Shown here: piece after piece, positions 35,583 through 45,532 of the stretch
Layout: the number at the start of each line of letters is the position of its first letter
Position numbering within the stretch: position 1 is the first letter of the stretch
Assembly: GCF_001524445.2 (NCBI RefSeq)
Contig: NZ_CP013418.1
Span: 1,364,001 to 1,428,000, forward strand
Length of the DNA: 64,000 nucleotides
From: Burkholderia savannae
GTDB lineage: Bacteria; Pseudomonadota; Gammaproteobacteria; Burkholderiales; Burkholderiaceae
Direction: 5' to 3'
Position numbers and translations under genes: made by a program
Notes under the pieces: generated by a model
The model's database searches: none
Told to the model about the DNA's origin: nothing
The model's input: the letters and a program-made list of their open reading frames with translations, nothing else

Positions 35583-38446
35583 GACGGTTCTCCCGTCGTG
35601 CCGGCGTTCGCCGATGTCGTTTCGTCAGGCCCATGCGCGCCGACCGGATGCGCGCCGCTCGCCTGCACGCTTGCATCCACGTTCGCGTCGGCGTGCGAGC
35701 CGCCTATCGCTTCATGCGCTTCATCCACTTCATGCGCGCCGTGTGCGTCATGTGCTTCGTGCGCCTCCACGGCAGCGGCCGCCGCGGCTTCGAGCGCCGC
35801 CGCTTCCGCCTGCTCGCCGAGCGCCGCGGCATCGGTGCCGCTCAGCTCCCACGCATCCTCGTCGAACACGAGCGCCAGCTTCTCATGCGCGGACAGCCGC
35901 ACCGTCTTCAGCGCGCGCCCCTCCGCCCGCGCGGCGAGCACGCCGCGCGCGACGGCCGGCATCACGTGCTGGCGCAGCAGGTCGCGCACCGCGCGGCCGT
36001 TCGCCGGATGCTGCGACACCGCATGCGCGACCCACGACGCGACGCCTTCGTCCGCGCGCCACTGCAAATCGTTCTCCGCGAGGCGTTCGCCGAGTTCGTC
36101 GAGCGCCTGCGTCGCGATGCCGGTGAGCGCTTCGACATCGAGCGGCCGGAACGCGACGAGCTGAATCCGCGCGAGCAGCGCGGGCGAGAAGCGCCCTTGC
36201 AGCCGCTCGCCGACGAGCTTGTCGAGCTTCGCCTGCGAGATCTGCGGATCGGCCTTGCACGCCGCTTCGATCTCGACGTCGCCGAGATTGCTCGTCAACA
36301 GGATCAGGCAGTTGCGGAAGCTGATCCTGCGGCCTTCGCCGTCCTCCATCCAACCCTGATCGAAGACTTGATAGAACACCTCATGAATGTCCGGATGCGC
36401 GCGATCGAATTCGTCGAGCAGCAGCACGCTGTACGGCTTCTTGCGTACCGCCTCGGTCAAGCGCCCGCCCTTGCCGTAGCCGACGTATCCGGGCGGCGCG
36501 CCCTTGAGCGTCGACACCGTGTGCGCTTCCTGGAACTCGTTCATGTTGAACTGGAGCAGGTTGCGCTCGCCGCCGAACAGCAGCTCGGCGAGCTTCGCCG
36601 CGGCCTGGCTCTTGCCGGTGCCGGTCGGGCCGGCGAGCAGCATCACGCCGAGCGGCCGGCGCGGATCGTTGAGCCCCGAATGCGACACCTGCAACGCCTG
36701 TGCGATCGAGCGCATCGCGCCCGTCTGCCCGTGGATGCCTGCATTCAGCGCGCCCTCGAGCTCGACGACGCGCTGCGCATCGTCCTGCGCGAGCTGCGCG
36801 ACGGGCACGCCCGTCCACTCGGCGAGCACCTCCGACACGACGTGCTCGTCGACCCACGGACGCACCCAGCGATTCGCGCCGATGCGCGCGGCGAACGAAT
36901 CGCCGTCGCTGTCGGCAGGCGTATTCGTTTCGTCGTTCAGACGCGCGAGCCACGTGCGCACCTCGTCGCGCTGCGCGTCGACGACCGTCCCGAGCGTCGC
37001 CGCCTGCTGCACGAGGCTCGCCTGGCGGCCTTCGAGTTCACCCTCGTCGCCCGGCGTGCGCACGCCCATCCGGCGATCGCTCGCGCGCCAATCGAGCGTC
37101 TGGCCGATCGCGAACGCCTGGTGCTGCAAGCGCTCGAGCTCGGCGGGCGCGCAGTTCTGGCTCATCGCGACGCGCGCGCATGCGGTGTCGAGCAGGCTGA
37201 TCGCCTTGTCCGGCAACTGCCGCGCGGGCAGATAGCGGCGCGACAGCTCGACCGCGCCGCGCAGCGCCGAATCGACGATGCGCACGCCGTGGTGCGCGGC
37301 AAAGCGCGGCGCGATCGTGCGCAGCATGTCGACTGCCGCGTCATCGCTCGGCTCGTCGACGGGAACCGCCTGGAAGCGCCGCACGAGCGCCGCGTCCGGT
37401 TCGATGTACTGCTTGTATTCGGACCACGTCGTCGCGGCGACCATCCGAAGCTGACCGCGCGCGAGCATCGGCTTGATCAGGTTCGCCGCGTCGCCCGTGC
37501 CGGCTGCGCCGCCCGCGCCGATCAGCGTGTGCGTCTCGTCGCAGAACAGGATGATCGGATCAGGCGATGCGATCACCGCGTCGATCAGCGATTTCAGCCG
37601 CTGCTCGAACTCGCCGCGCACGCCGGCGCCCGCCTGCATCCGCGCGAGATCGAGCGCCCATACCTGCGCGCCGAGCAGGCCCGGCGGCACCGCGCCCGCT
37701 TGGATCTTCTGCGCGAGCGCCTCGACGACGGCCGTCTTGCCCACGCCCGCCTCGCCGACGAGAATCGGATTGTTCTGGCGACGGCGCGACAGGATGTCGA
37801 TCACCGTGCGCAATTCGTCGTCACGGCCGACGACGGGATCGAGCTCGCCGCGCGCGGCCTGCTCGGTCACGCACGTCGCCCACTTCGCGAGCGCGTCGCT
37901 CGTGCCGTCGGCGGCGGCTTCGCCCGCGTGCTCGCCGAGCGCGCCGCCGTCGATCGCGGCGGGCGCTTCGTTGCTTTCCGGCCAGCCGGCCGCGAGCGAT
38001 TCGTAGCGCTTCACCACTTCATCTAGCGCGACCGACGTGATGCCGCTCGGCACGCGCTGCTGCAGCCAGCGGCGCGTCAGATCCTCGTCGAGCCACGCGA
38101 GCAGCAGGTGGCCGGAGCGCACCTTGCCCGCGCGCGCCGCGATCTGGCTCCAGATGACGGCCGGCCCGACGCTGCGCTCGAGCGAGCTCGAGATGTCGCG
38201 CAGCGAGTCGCCGCTCACGTCGAAGCCGTCGAGCGCCTTCTCCATCCGGCGCTTCGCTTCGCCGACGTCGCTGCCGAACTGCTCCAACAGGCGCGCAAGA
38301 TCGCTCTGCTCGCGCTGCAGCAGGCACAGCGCCCAGTGATCGAGGTCGATGAAGGCGTGCCGACGCGATCGGCCTAGCGCCGTCGCATCGACGAGGGCCG
38401 CATAGGTCGTGCGGCCGAGACAGTTGAATATGCGTTCGCGATTCAC
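35573..38446 (-). CDS. clpV: T6SS sheath-disassembly ATPase ClpV (TssH) with His/Ala-rich tail
   Basis: 957 aa AAA+ ATPase that recycles contracted TssB/C sheaths. N-domain 1-150, AAA1 Walker A GEAGVGKT at 231-238, middle domain, and AAA2 Walker A GPTGTGKS near 606-613 with LLLDEFDRAH as Walker B. Most ClpV proteins are 850-900 aa. Here an 85-90-residue C-terminal tail follows the normal end. It is Ala/Glu-rich and carries an (E/D/G)AH triplet series (about residues 896-912) and eight His in all. The vgrG start overlaps the last 10 bases. The gene begins 2 bp after tssG. Confidence 0.95.
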   Translation of the reverse strand: MNRERIFNCLGRTTYAALVDATALGRSRRHAFIDLDHWALCLLQREQSDLARLLEQFGSDVGEAKRRMEKALDGFDVSGDSLRDISSSLERSVGPAVIWSQIAARAGKVRSGHLLLAWLDEDLTRRWLQQRVPSGITSVALDEVVKRYESLAAGWPESNEAPAAIDGGALGEHAGEAAADGTSDALAKWATCVTEQAARGELDPVVGRDDELRTVIDILSRRRQNNPILVGEAGVGKTAVVEALAQKIQAGAVPPGLLGAQVWALDLARMQAGAGVRGEFEQRLKSLIDAVIASPDPIILFCDETHTLIGAGGAAGTGDAANLIKPMLARGQLRMVAATTWSEYKQYIEPDAALVRRFQAVPVDEPSDDAAVDMLRTIAPRFAAHHGVRIVDSALRGAVELSRRYLPARQLPDKAISLLDTACARVAMSQNCAPAELERLQHQAFAIGQTLDWRASDRRMGVRTPGDEGELEGRQASLVQQAATLGTVVDAQRDEVRTWLARLNDETNTPADSDGDSFAARIGANRWVRPWVDEHVVSEVLAEWTGVPVAQLAQDDAQRVVELEGALNAGIHGQTGAMRSIAQALQVSHSGLNDPRRPLGVMLLAGPTGTGKSQAAAKLAELLFGGERNLLQFNMNEFQEAHTVSTLKGAPPGYVGYGKGGRLTEAVRKKPYSVLLLDEFDRAHPDIHEVFYQVFDQGWMEDGEGRRISFRNCLILLTSNLGDVEIEAACKADPQISQAKLDKLVGERLQGRFSPALLARIQLVAFRPLDVEALTGIATQALDELGERLAENDLQWRADEGVASWVAHAVSQHPANGRAVRDLLRQHVMPAVARGVLAARAEGRALKTVRLSAHEKLALVFDEDAWELSGTDAAALGEQAEAAALEAAAAAAVEAHEAHDAHGAHEVDEAHEAIGGSHADANVDASVQASGAHPVGAHGPDETTSANAGTTGEPSCV

Positions 38447-38448
38447 GT

Positions 38449-39438
38449 CTAGTCCCGAAAAGATTCAAAGACAGTCAGGGTGCGCAGCGCCCGATTCGGC
38501 CTTGACCACGCGTCGACGCCGACGCGCATGCACCCAACCCTTCCTGCAAGTTCAGGGCGCGTCCACACCTGAACCTTGATGACGGGGTAAATTCGTCCGT
38601 CGACGAAATCCGTCACGACCGCGGACACCGCCATGACGGCGGCCGCGCGGCGTTGCCACCGGTAAAACTCGTCGGCCTCGATCGGCCCGATCACGATCTC
38701 GATCGAGTGCTGCACGTCCCAGATCCGCGCGCCGAGCCGCCATCCGCCGAGCCGCCGTGCGTGACTCGCCGCGGCCGGCACCGGCACCCAGCGGCCGTGG
38801 CGCGGCACCACCTGCAGCGCAACGCCGAAGTACGAGCGCAACATCCGTTGCAGATCGGCGAGCGAGCGGCGCGGCGCGCAGTAGATGCCCGGAAACGCGC
38901 GCCGGCACGCGAGCGCATGACGCTCGAGCAGATCGGCGTCGTCCTGCGTCGCGCGGCGCGCATCGGCGAGCGCCGTCACGCGCTCGACGAACGGATTGCG
39001 CGCGCGCTCGTAGCCGAGCACCGGATGCATCGACGACCAAGCCGAGTAATGCAACCACGCGAGGTCGCCGCACGCGACGTTGACGAAGCGCTCGAACGCG
39101 GCGTTGCGCTCGAAGCGCTTTTCCTGCATCGCATGCTCGGTCACGTGCAGCGGCAGCGGCCCGTACGGCGCGAACAGTCCGAAGTGACGCTGAACCACCG
39201 TGACCTCCGGGTGATCGTCGTCCTCGATGAAGCGCGGCAGCGTCACGTGCACGCGCTCCACTTCGGTGCTCGCGAAATGCATCTCCGCCGGCTGCTCGAT
39301 GCGCAGCCACTTCGGCAACCGCCGCTTGCGCGCCGAGCGCTTGTCGTGCTTGCGCTGCAACGCTTCGACCCGCCGCATCAACTCGAAGAAGGTGCGGCGC
39401 GGCGTCAGCGCTTTCGTTACATGTTCGAGCGACGTCAT
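38449..39438 (-). CDS. tssG: T6SS baseplate protein TssG
   Basis: 329 aa, start MTSLEHVTKALTPRRTFFEL at 39438 in an ATGA overlap with the tssF stop. Family features: FFELMRRVEAL, FGLFAPYGPLPLHVTEHAM, and a late FYRWQRRAAAVMAV segment. TssG forms the baseplate wedge with TssE, TssF and TssK. The longer open frame reading upstream through tssF in another phase is spurious. Length is typical (300-350 aa). Confidence 0.94.
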   Translation of the reverse strand: MTSLEHVTKALTPRRTFFELMRRVEALQRKHDKRSARKRRLPKWLRIEQPAEMHFASTEVERVHVTLPRFIEDDDHPEVTVVQRHFGLFAPYGPLPLHVTEHAMQEKRFERNAAFERFVNVACGDLAWLHYSAWSSMHPVLGYERARNPFVERVTALADARRATQDDADLLERHALACRRAFPGIYCAPRRSLADLQRMLRSYFGVALQVVPRHGRWVPVPAAASHARRLGGWRLGARIWDVQHSIEIVIGPIEADEFYRWQRRAAAVMAVSAVVTDFVDGRIYPVIKVQVWTRPELAGRVGCMRVGVDAWSRPNRALRTLTVFESFRD

Positions 39439-41297
39439 GCGAGCCTCCCGTCGCGCGACGCCACGTTCGTGTGCGTGCTCGCCGCATCGCCGTCGAGGCG
39501 CACGGCGATCTCGATGCCGTCGTTGAGCGTCGCGGCTTCGGCAAGCGCCTGCGCGAGCAGACGCCCGAACAGCCAGCCGCCGCGATCCGCGTGCAGCGAT
39601 TCGGCGATGTCGATCTCGACCTGCGTCGCGCGCACGAGCGCGGTCGGCGTCGAGCGGCCCGCCGCGACGAAGCGCGAGCGCAGCATGACCGAGCGCAAAC
39701 TCTCGAGCCGCTGGCGGTCGAGTGCGTCGTCCTTGTCGATCGCGAGCAGCAATTGCTCGACGATGCGCGCCGTCACGTCCTGCTGTTGCGACGCGCGCAG
39801 CGCGAGCGGATTGCGGCCCACGTGCGACACGGCCTCCCAGCACGCGTCGACGCTCGGCTTGCCGCGCGGCGCGCTCGCCGGCCACAGACACTCGATGCGC
39901 TTCACCGCCGTCGGATCGAGCAGTTGCAGTTCGGCGTCGAGCAGCGCGGTCGGTCGCCAGTCGCGATCGGCAACGAGCGCGCGGCCCGTGATCGTCGCGA
40001 CATCGTCCGGATCGAGCGTGTCGTCGACCATCGAGACCGCGACCAGATCGTGGCTTGCGAGCGGATCGAACCGATCACGCCGCACGCCGTCGACGAGCAA
40101 CGCATCCTCGCGCCGCATGCCGTAGCGAATCGAGCCGTCCTGCCCTTCGTAGCCCGCCGTCTCGAGCACCGAGCGAGCGCGATGCGCGCGACCATTGGTC
40201 TCGCACACGAACACCTCGGTCAGCGCCCACAGGTGATGAGCGGCGGGCCGCATCCGGTCGACCGGAATCCACTGCTCCGGCTGATTCGCGTCGTACGGCA
40301 CCGGATCGAAACGTTTGGAATACAGATTGATCGCCGGCGTCGCGAAGAGGCGAAACTGGCTCGCGTCCACGTCGCCGATCAAATCGCCCGGCGCATCGCG
40401 CAATGCGAAGAACAGATCGAACTCGCGCGCCGACGGCGCTTTCTCCGCAATCGCCGCGAGCGCATCGACGTAGACGCCGAGCAGGCGCGTCGGCTGCGCG
40501 AAGTATTCGCGCAACAGCCGCAGCCCCGGCAAGCCGCCGAAGTCTTCCGGCAACAGCGCCTCCGCATCGTCTACGCCGGACAACCGAATGCCCGACATCG
40601 GCAGCGTCAGCACCTCGTCGCCGCGATTAGTCGACACGAGCGCGAACCACGCGGTCGTGTCGGCAAGCAGCGCGCGATGCAGCGCGTACGCGCGCGGCAG
40701 GTCGCCCGCAAGGCTCAGATGCAACGGCGCGAATCCCTTGTCCTCACGCGACAGCTCCGCGACCGACGCGCCGCCCTCCACTTCGAACCTGAAGCGCAGC
40801 ACCGCATGCGACGACGCGAGCCGCTGTGCGAGCAGCGACGGCAGCCCGGTGATGCTGCGGCTGCACTCGACCGACGCGAGGCGCAGCGGCAACAGCGTGA
40901 CGTCGCGCGCGGTCGAGAACATCACGGGCAGCTTGCGGCCCGGCAAATGAGCGGCGATGAGCGAGCCGCGCGGCAGCGTGTTGCCTCGAAACGCGTCGGG
41001 CGAGCCGAGATCCGGATGGAACGCGAACGTCGAGATCGCAGGCGTGGCCGCCGTGTAGAGCGGGCAAATGCGCCCGAGCGCCTGTTGCGCGAACTCCGCG
41101 CATTCGCGGTCGAGCCGCTTCTGCACGCGCGCCGACAGATACGCGACGCCCTCGAGCAGCCGCTCGACGAACGGATCGGTGACCGCATCCGGATGCAGCC
41201 CGAGCGCCGACGCGACCTGCGGATGCTCTTTCGAAAAGCGCGCACCCGCATCGCGCAGCTGGCGCAATTCGTCGTTGTAGTGGTCGAGAAAATTCAT
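39435..41297 (-). CDS. tssF: T6SS baseplate protein TssF
   Basis: 620 aa, start MNFLDHYNDELRQLRDAGAR at 41297, the canonical TssF opening. Family markers: EHPQVASALGL, DPFVERLLEGVAYLSARVQ, and a central NLYSKRFDPVPYD. It is the largest wedge subunit of the T6SS baseplate. It overlaps tssG by four bases and starts 13 bp after the tssE stop. An eight-residue longer start (41321) is possible but unlikely given the conserved N-terminus. Confidence 0.95.
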   Translation of the reverse strand: MNFLDHYNDELRQLRDAGARFSKEHPQVASALGLHPDAVTDPFVERLLEGVAYLSARVQKRLDRECAEFAQQALGRICPLYTAATPAISTFAFHPDLGSPDAFRGNTLPRGSLIAAHLPGRKLPVMFSTARDVTLLPLRLASVECSRSITGLPSLLAQRLASSHAVLRFRFEVEGGASVAELSREDKGFAPLHLSLAGDLPRAYALHRALLADTTAWFALVSTNRGDEVLTLPMSGIRLSGVDDAEALLPEDFGGLPGLRLLREYFAQPTRLLGVYVDALAAIAEKAPSAREFDLFFALRDAPGDLIGDVDASQFRLFATPAINLYSKRFDPVPYDANQPEQWIPVDRMRPAAHHLWALTEVFVCETNGRAHRARSVLETAGYEGQDGSIRYGMRREDALLVDGVRRDRFDPLASHDLVAVSMVDDTLDPDDVATITGRALVADRDWRPTALLDAELQLLDPTAVKRIECLWPASAPRGKPSVDACWEAVSHVGRNPLALRASQQQDVTARIVEQLLLAIDKDDALDRQRLESLRSVMLRSRFVAAGRSTPTALVRATQVEIDIAESLHADRGGWLFGRLLAQALAEAATLNDGIEIAVRLDGDAASTHTNVASRDGRLA

Positions 41298-41310
41298 CGC
41301 CGTTCGTCGC

Positions 41311-41748
41311 TCACCGGTCATCCGCTAGGCTGAAATACCCGCTCAGGTAATCGAGCGCGAGGCTCGCCCTGAGCTCGGCTCCGTCTTCGCGCGCCTTCAT
41401 CGACACGTCGAAGTAGATCGTCTGCGGCAAGCGCCTGTGGCTCTCGGTCCGAGGCTTGACCGTCGTGCTGGCGGAATCGACGCGCGGCTCGAAGCGACGA
41501 ATCACCTCGCAGATGTGCGCGGCCGCATGCGCGGGATTGATCTTCGTCGCGCCGGCCGCCTGCATCGGCGGACAGCCGAAGTTCAGCACCGAATGCGCTG
41601 CCGGACTGTCGTCGGCGATGCGCATGCGCGCGCCGCGAATCGCATAATTCATCAGGTCGACCAAGTGATCCGCGACGACCTCTTGAAGCGAATGACGACG
41701 AATCCGTCTGGACAGCTTGTTGTAGAGTTGAAGATCGCTCACGTGCAT
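41311..41748 (-). CDS. tssE: T6SS baseplate protein TssE (gp25-like)
   Basis: 145 aa from MHVSDLQLYNKLSRRI (41748). GPW/gp25 domain (about 25-135) with LMNYAIRGARMRI, VLNFGCPP and an ICEVIRRFEPRV segment containing the conserved E-x-x-I-x-x-(F/Y)EPR motif. TssE nucleates sheath assembly at the baseplate. An upstream ATG at 41781 would add 11 residues; the RBS evidence is weak for both. It lies 72 bp after hcp. Confidence 0.92.
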   Translation of the reverse strand: MHVSDLQLYNKLSRRIRRHSLQEVVADHLVDLMNYAIRGARMRIADDSPAAHSVLNFGCPPMQAAGATKINPAHAAAHICEVIRRFEPRVDSASTTVKPRTESHRRLPQTIYFDVSMKAREDGAELRASLALDYLSGYFSLADDR

Positions 41749-41820
41749 GTTCCCGAGTGTTGTGGCGCGAGGCCACAACACTGCCCAAGGTTAGCCTGGA
41801 AACTAGAACCTTCCGACGGG

Positions 41821-42348
41821 TTAGATCGGGGCGTTCTGCTTGAGGTCGTATCCGGCCTTGATCACTGCGCCCATCGTGCCGTCGTTACGCTGCTCGCGAT
41901 ACTCGAACTCGATCTGGGCGAAGTTGATCCGGATCTGGTCGGTCGGCAGCACGCCGTCGACTTCGCCGCTCGCGTGGCCGAGCTGCGAAATCGGCATGTT
42001 GCCGAGCGTGCGGAACGACGACACGAGGCCGCTCGCGAACGAGATCGTCAGGAACTCCTGCTGGCCCTTGCCCGACTTGCGGCAGATCAGCTTCGCGTTC
42101 TGGATGTGCTCACCCGTCGCACACATCAGGAACAGCTTCGGCGACGCCTTGTTCGACACCATGCGGAACTCGAAGTCCTTCATCTCGACCTTACCCGCGC
42201 CGCCGCCGCTGCCGAAGCCCCAACGGCCCGAGTTCTCTTCCGCCCACTGCCAGCTCTGAATCTGGATCAGACCGGGATATTGCTGATCGGTCGACTCGCC
42301 CTCGACGCCATCGATCTGCAAGAAGTAATCAACCAACGCATTTGCCAT
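41821..42348 (-). CDS. hcp: T6SS inner-tube protein Hcp
   Basis: 175 aa, starting MANALVDYFLQIDGVEGEST. Classic Hcp: GVEGES, IQIQSWQWAEENSGRWGFG, VEMKDFEFRMVSNKASPKLF, and GLVSSFRTLGNMPISQL. It stacks as hexamers to form the expelled tube, and can chaperone small cargo. RBS AGGAG 8 bases upstream. It is separated from tssC by 143 bp and from tssE by 72 bp, the largest gaps inside the core operon. A separate hcp-level expression signal is possible. Confidence 0.97.
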   Translation of the reverse strand: MANALVDYFLQIDGVEGESTDQQYPGLIQIQSWQWAEENSGRWGFGSGGGAGKVEMKDFEFRMVSNKASPKLFLMCATGEHIQNAKLICRKSGKGQQEFLTISFASGLVSSFRTLGNMPISQLGHASGEVDGVLPTDQIRINFAQIEFEYREQRNDGTMGAVIKAGYDLKQNAPI

Positions 42349-42491
42349 GCTATGAACTCCTAATTAGTTATAACAAGACCATATCGAAAAGACCGCTGTT
42401 GAATCCGCTGCGAGACGCATCGACTCCGCCCCGCAACGCCTCGAACACCTCCTTCTTTAAGCGAAACCGCAACCGGCCCGGTAGTCGCGGC

Positions 42492-44003
42492 TCAGGTCGT
42501 CACCTCGTGCTTGGTCGACGGAAGTTTCGAAACCAGCCGGAGAGAAACGGTCAAACCCTCCAGTTGGAAATGGGGGCGCAGGAAAAACTGCGCGCGATAG
42601 TAGCCGGGGTTTTCCGGAATCTCGTCGACGACCACTTCCGCCGCCGACAGCGGACGCTGCGATTTCGTGACCTCGCTCGAGATGCTCGGATCGCCGTCCA
42701 CATAGTTCATCAGCCAGTCGTTCAGCCAGCGCTGCGTATCCTCGGCCGACTTGAACGAACCGATCTTGTCGCGAACGATGCACTTCAGGTAGTGCGCGAA
42801 ACGGCACGTCGCGAAGATGTACGGCAGGCGCGACGACAGGTTCGAGTTCGCGGTCGCGTCGTCGTCCTCGTAGATCGCCGGACGATGGACGGTCTTCGCA
42901 CCGATGAACGCCGCGGTATCCGAATTCTTCCGGTACACGAGCGGCATCAGGCCCGATTCGGACAGCTCGTGCTCGCGCCGGTCCGAGATCGCGATTTCCG
43001 TCGGGCAGTGCAGGTCGACTTCGCGATCCTGCGAAGGCAGCACGAACTTCGGCAGCACCTCGACCGCGCCGCCCGACTCGACGCCGCGAATCTTCGTGCA
43101 CCAGCCGTATGTCTTGAACGCGCGCGTGATGTTCGCACCCATCGCGTACGCGGAATTCGCCCAGCAGAAATCCTCGGCGCGGTTCGGGTCGACCTTCTCC
43201 TCGAAACCGAACTCCTCGACGGGCTGCGTCTTCGGGCCGTACGGCACGCGAGCAAGGAAGCGCGGCAGCGTGAGCGCGAGATAGCGCGAGTCGTTGCTCT
43301 CGCGCAGGCGGCGCCAGAACGCATATTCGGTCGCGGTGAAAATCTTCGACACGTCGCGCGGATTCGACAGCTCGCTCCAGTCGTCCATCTGCAGCAGGCC
43401 CGGCGCGGCGGCCGCGATGAACGGCGCGTGCGCGGCCGCCGAGATCTTCGACATCTCGGTCAGGATCGACACGTCCTGCATGCTGTGGTCGAAATAGAAA
43501 TCACCGATCAGGCAGCCGAACGGCTCGCCGCCGAACTGGCCGTATTCCTGCTCGTAGATCATCTTGAAAATCGGACTCTGGTCCCACACGACGCCCTTGA
43601 AGCGCCGCAACGTCTTGCCGAGATCCGCTTTCGAGATGTTCAGGTAGCGGATCTTCAGGTTCTCGCTCGTGTCGGTGTTCGATACGAGATAGTGCAATCC
43701 GCGCCACGCGCCTTCGAGATTCTGGAAGCGCTTGTTGTGCAGCACAAGCGTCAGTTGCTCGGAGATCTTCTTGTCCAGCTCGGCGACCAGCTGCTCGATC
43801 GTCTGCGCGACGTCCTCGCGAACCACGACCCGGCTGCGCCGCGCATACGTGAGCAGCGTTTCGACGGCGTTCTGCACCGCCTCCGCGGCCTCGTTGGTGC
43901 GCGGCCGGAACGAGCGGCGCAGGATGTCCTTCAGATCTTCGTTGACGTTGTTCTGATCGACGACTACCTTCTCGGCAGACGATTCAAGCTGCTGCATACT
44001 CAT
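42492..44003 (-). CDS. tssC: T6SS contractile sheath large subunit TssC
   Basis: 503 aa, start MSMQQLESSAEKVVVDQNNV at 44003 (ATGA overlap with the tssB stop). Conserved sheath features: VLHNKRFQNLEGAWRGLHYLV, FGCLIGDFYFDH, EFGFEEKVDPNRAEDFCWAN split over the central region, and FLRPHFQLEGLTVSLRLVSKLP at the end. With TssB it forms the contractile sheath recycled by ClpV. The upstream extension of the open frame has no similarity to the family. Confidence 0.96.
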   Translation of the reverse strand: MSMQQLESSAEKVVVDQNNVNEDLKDILRRSFRPRTNEAAEAVQNAVETLLTYARRSRVVVREDVAQTIEQLVAELDKKISEQLTLVLHNKRFQNLEGAWRGLHYLVSNTDTSENLKIRYLNISKADLGKTLRRFKGVVWDQSPIFKMIYEQEYGQFGGEPFGCLIGDFYFDHSMQDVSILTEMSKISAAAHAPFIAAAAPGLLQMDDWSELSNPRDVSKIFTATEYAFWRRLRESNDSRYLALTLPRFLARVPYGPKTQPVEEFGFEEKVDPNRAEDFCWANSAYAMGANITRAFKTYGWCTKIRGVESGGAVEVLPKFVLPSQDREVDLHCPTEIAISDRREHELSESGLMPLVYRKNSDTAAFIGAKTVHRPAIYEDDDATANSNLSSRLPYIFATCRFAHYLKCIVRDKIGSFKSAEDTQRWLNDWLMNYVDGDPSISSEVTKSQRPLSAAEVVVDEIPENPGYYRAQFFLRPHFQLEGLTVSLRLVSKLPSTKHEVTT

Positions 44004-44548
44004 TTCGCACCCTCTTCCGGTTGTTGGCCGTCGCCTTCGCCGTTGCCGCCGGATTGCTCCGTCGCCTCGGCCTCGTTCGCCCACTGCGGGCTCTTCAGCA
44101 ACTCCTGAATCACGTCTTCCGCCGCGGCCTTGCCGTCCATGTAGGTCAAGAGCTCCTTCAGGCGACTGCGTGCCTCGAGCAGCGTCGACAGCTCGGGAAT
44201 GCGCTTGACGACGTCCGCGGGCTCGAAGGATTCCATCGACGTGAACGTCAGATCGATCGGAATCAGCGTGCCGTCGTTGGTCAGCACGTTCTTCACGTGA
44301 TAGCTGAGCGACGGCGCGATCTGCGCCATGCGCTCGTCGAAGTTCTCGACGTCAATCTCCTGGAAGCGCCGATCCTCGACGGGGCCGAGCGGCTCGACGT
44401 TGTCGCCCGACAGGTCCGCCATCACGCCCGCGACGAACGGCAACTCGACCTTCTTTTGCGACCCGTAAACCTCGACGTCGTATTCAATCTGCACACGGGG
44501 CGCACGACTCTCCCCGATGAATTTCTGTCCATCCTTTTGTCGAACCAT
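44000..44548 (-). CDS. tssB: T6SS contractile sheath small subunit TssB
   Basis: 182 aa from MVRQKDGQKFIGESRAPRVQ. Family motifs: PRVQIEYDVEVYGSQKKVELPFVAGVMADLSG and FDERMAQIAPSL, broken here by a short Asp-rich loop. The C-terminal tail is Gln/Glu/Gly-rich and acidic. The ATG at 44548 has GAGGG 10 bases upstream; a TTG three codons earlier is too close to that RBS. It lies 33 bp after tssA and is coupled to tssC by an ATGA overlap. Confidence 0.95.
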   Translation of the reverse strand: MVRQKDGQKFIGESRAPRVQIEYDVEVYGSQKKVELPFVAGVMADLSGDNVEPLGPVEDRRFQEIDVENFDERMAQIAPSLSYHVKNVLTNDGTLIPIDLTFTSMESFEPADVVKRIPELSTLLEARSRLKELLTYMDGKAAAEDVIQELLKSPQWANEAEATEQSGGNGEGDGQQPEEGAK

Positions 44549-44581
44549 GATGAGCAAACCCTCTACACGAAGTTGTTCACG

Positions 44582-45532
44582 TTACTTGATAGAGCTCTGC
44601 GGCCGGTTCAGCTGGGCCACGAGAGACGCCGCCTCGGGATAGAGCTCCGCCATCACCTCCTCGAAACCCGCCCCTAGCATTCTTTGAATCCGCGACAGGA
44701 AGATCGGCGCCGGATGGCTCGGCTCGTGCAAGCGGAAGTACTCGACGATTCGCTCGAGCGCCGCACCGACTTCCTGCCTCGACCTCAGCGCGCCGCCCGG
44801 CCCGGCGGACGGTTGCCGCGTATCGGGCGCAGGCGCGCCACCGGGCGTCGAGTCCACCGACTCCGTACCTGCGGCGTTCGTCTTGTTCACCTCGTCCGCC
44901 TCCGAATGCGCCTGCACGAGCCGCGACGACGCGACGCTCAACAGTTCGAGCGCGCGTGCGACGTTGAGCTCCTGCTCCACCGCAGCTATCGATTCCCTGA
45001 TTCTCGATAAGGAATCCTGAATGTCATGTACAAGAGTATTCGCTCTAATGCGATAATCAGGATCCTCCACGATCGAAGCCGCCCGCCCGCCGATCAGATC
45101 GTTGAGCGTTGCGTCGCGGTCTTCGAACCGGGAACTGCCGAGCTGATGCAGGAACTGCGAACCAGCAAGCCAGCCAAGATGAATCAAAAGGGTTTCGCCG
45201 GGCGACTCGTCAGGCAACGCGCGAGGATGCAATTCCTCGACGGGTGCGCTCATCAAATCGGCCAGCAATCGCGTGCCGTCGGCGAGTCCGCTCAAGCCGC
45301 GCCGCGCGATGCACGCGCGCAGATGCCAAATAGCGACCCGCACGTCTTTCGCCTTTTTCAATAGGGCGAGACATCCGGTTTCGACGGAGACCCACTGGAA
45401 CGCGCCCTCTCCCTTGCGCTGAGGCGCGTAGCCGACGGAATCGTATTCGCAGATGGCTGCGTCGATTTTGATAAAATCTTCGTCGAAATCCAGCAAGTCC
45501 GGCGACTGGCCCGGTAGTGCAACGTCGTTCAT
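44582..45532 (-). CDS. tssA: T6SS assembly protein TssA (short form)
   Basis: 316 aa. ImpA N-terminal domain (about 20-130) including the VRVAIWHLRACIARRGLSGLADG segment, a Pro/Gly-rich linker (about 225-260), and a short C-terminal domain with HEPSHPAPIFLSRIQRML, the TssA signature for the class that primes sheath polymerisation. First gene of the T6SS operon, preceded by the long AT-rich region. Length suits short TssA proteins (300-370 aa). Confidence 0.93.
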   Translation of the reverse strand: MNDVALPGQSPDLLDFDEDFIKIDAAICEYDSVGYAPQRKGEGAFQWVSVETGCLALLKKAKDVRVAIWHLRACIARRGLSGLADGTRLLADLMSAPVEELHPRALPDESPGETLLIHLGWLAGSQFLHQLGSSRFEDRDATLNDLIGGRAASIVEDPDYRIRANTLVHDIQDSLSRIRESIAAVEQELNVARALELLSVASSRLVQAHSEADEVNKTNAAGTESVDSTPGGAPAPDTRQPSAGPGGALRSRQEVGAALERIVEYFRLHEPSHPAPIFLSRIQRMLGAGFEEVMAELYPEAASLVAQLNRPQSSIK

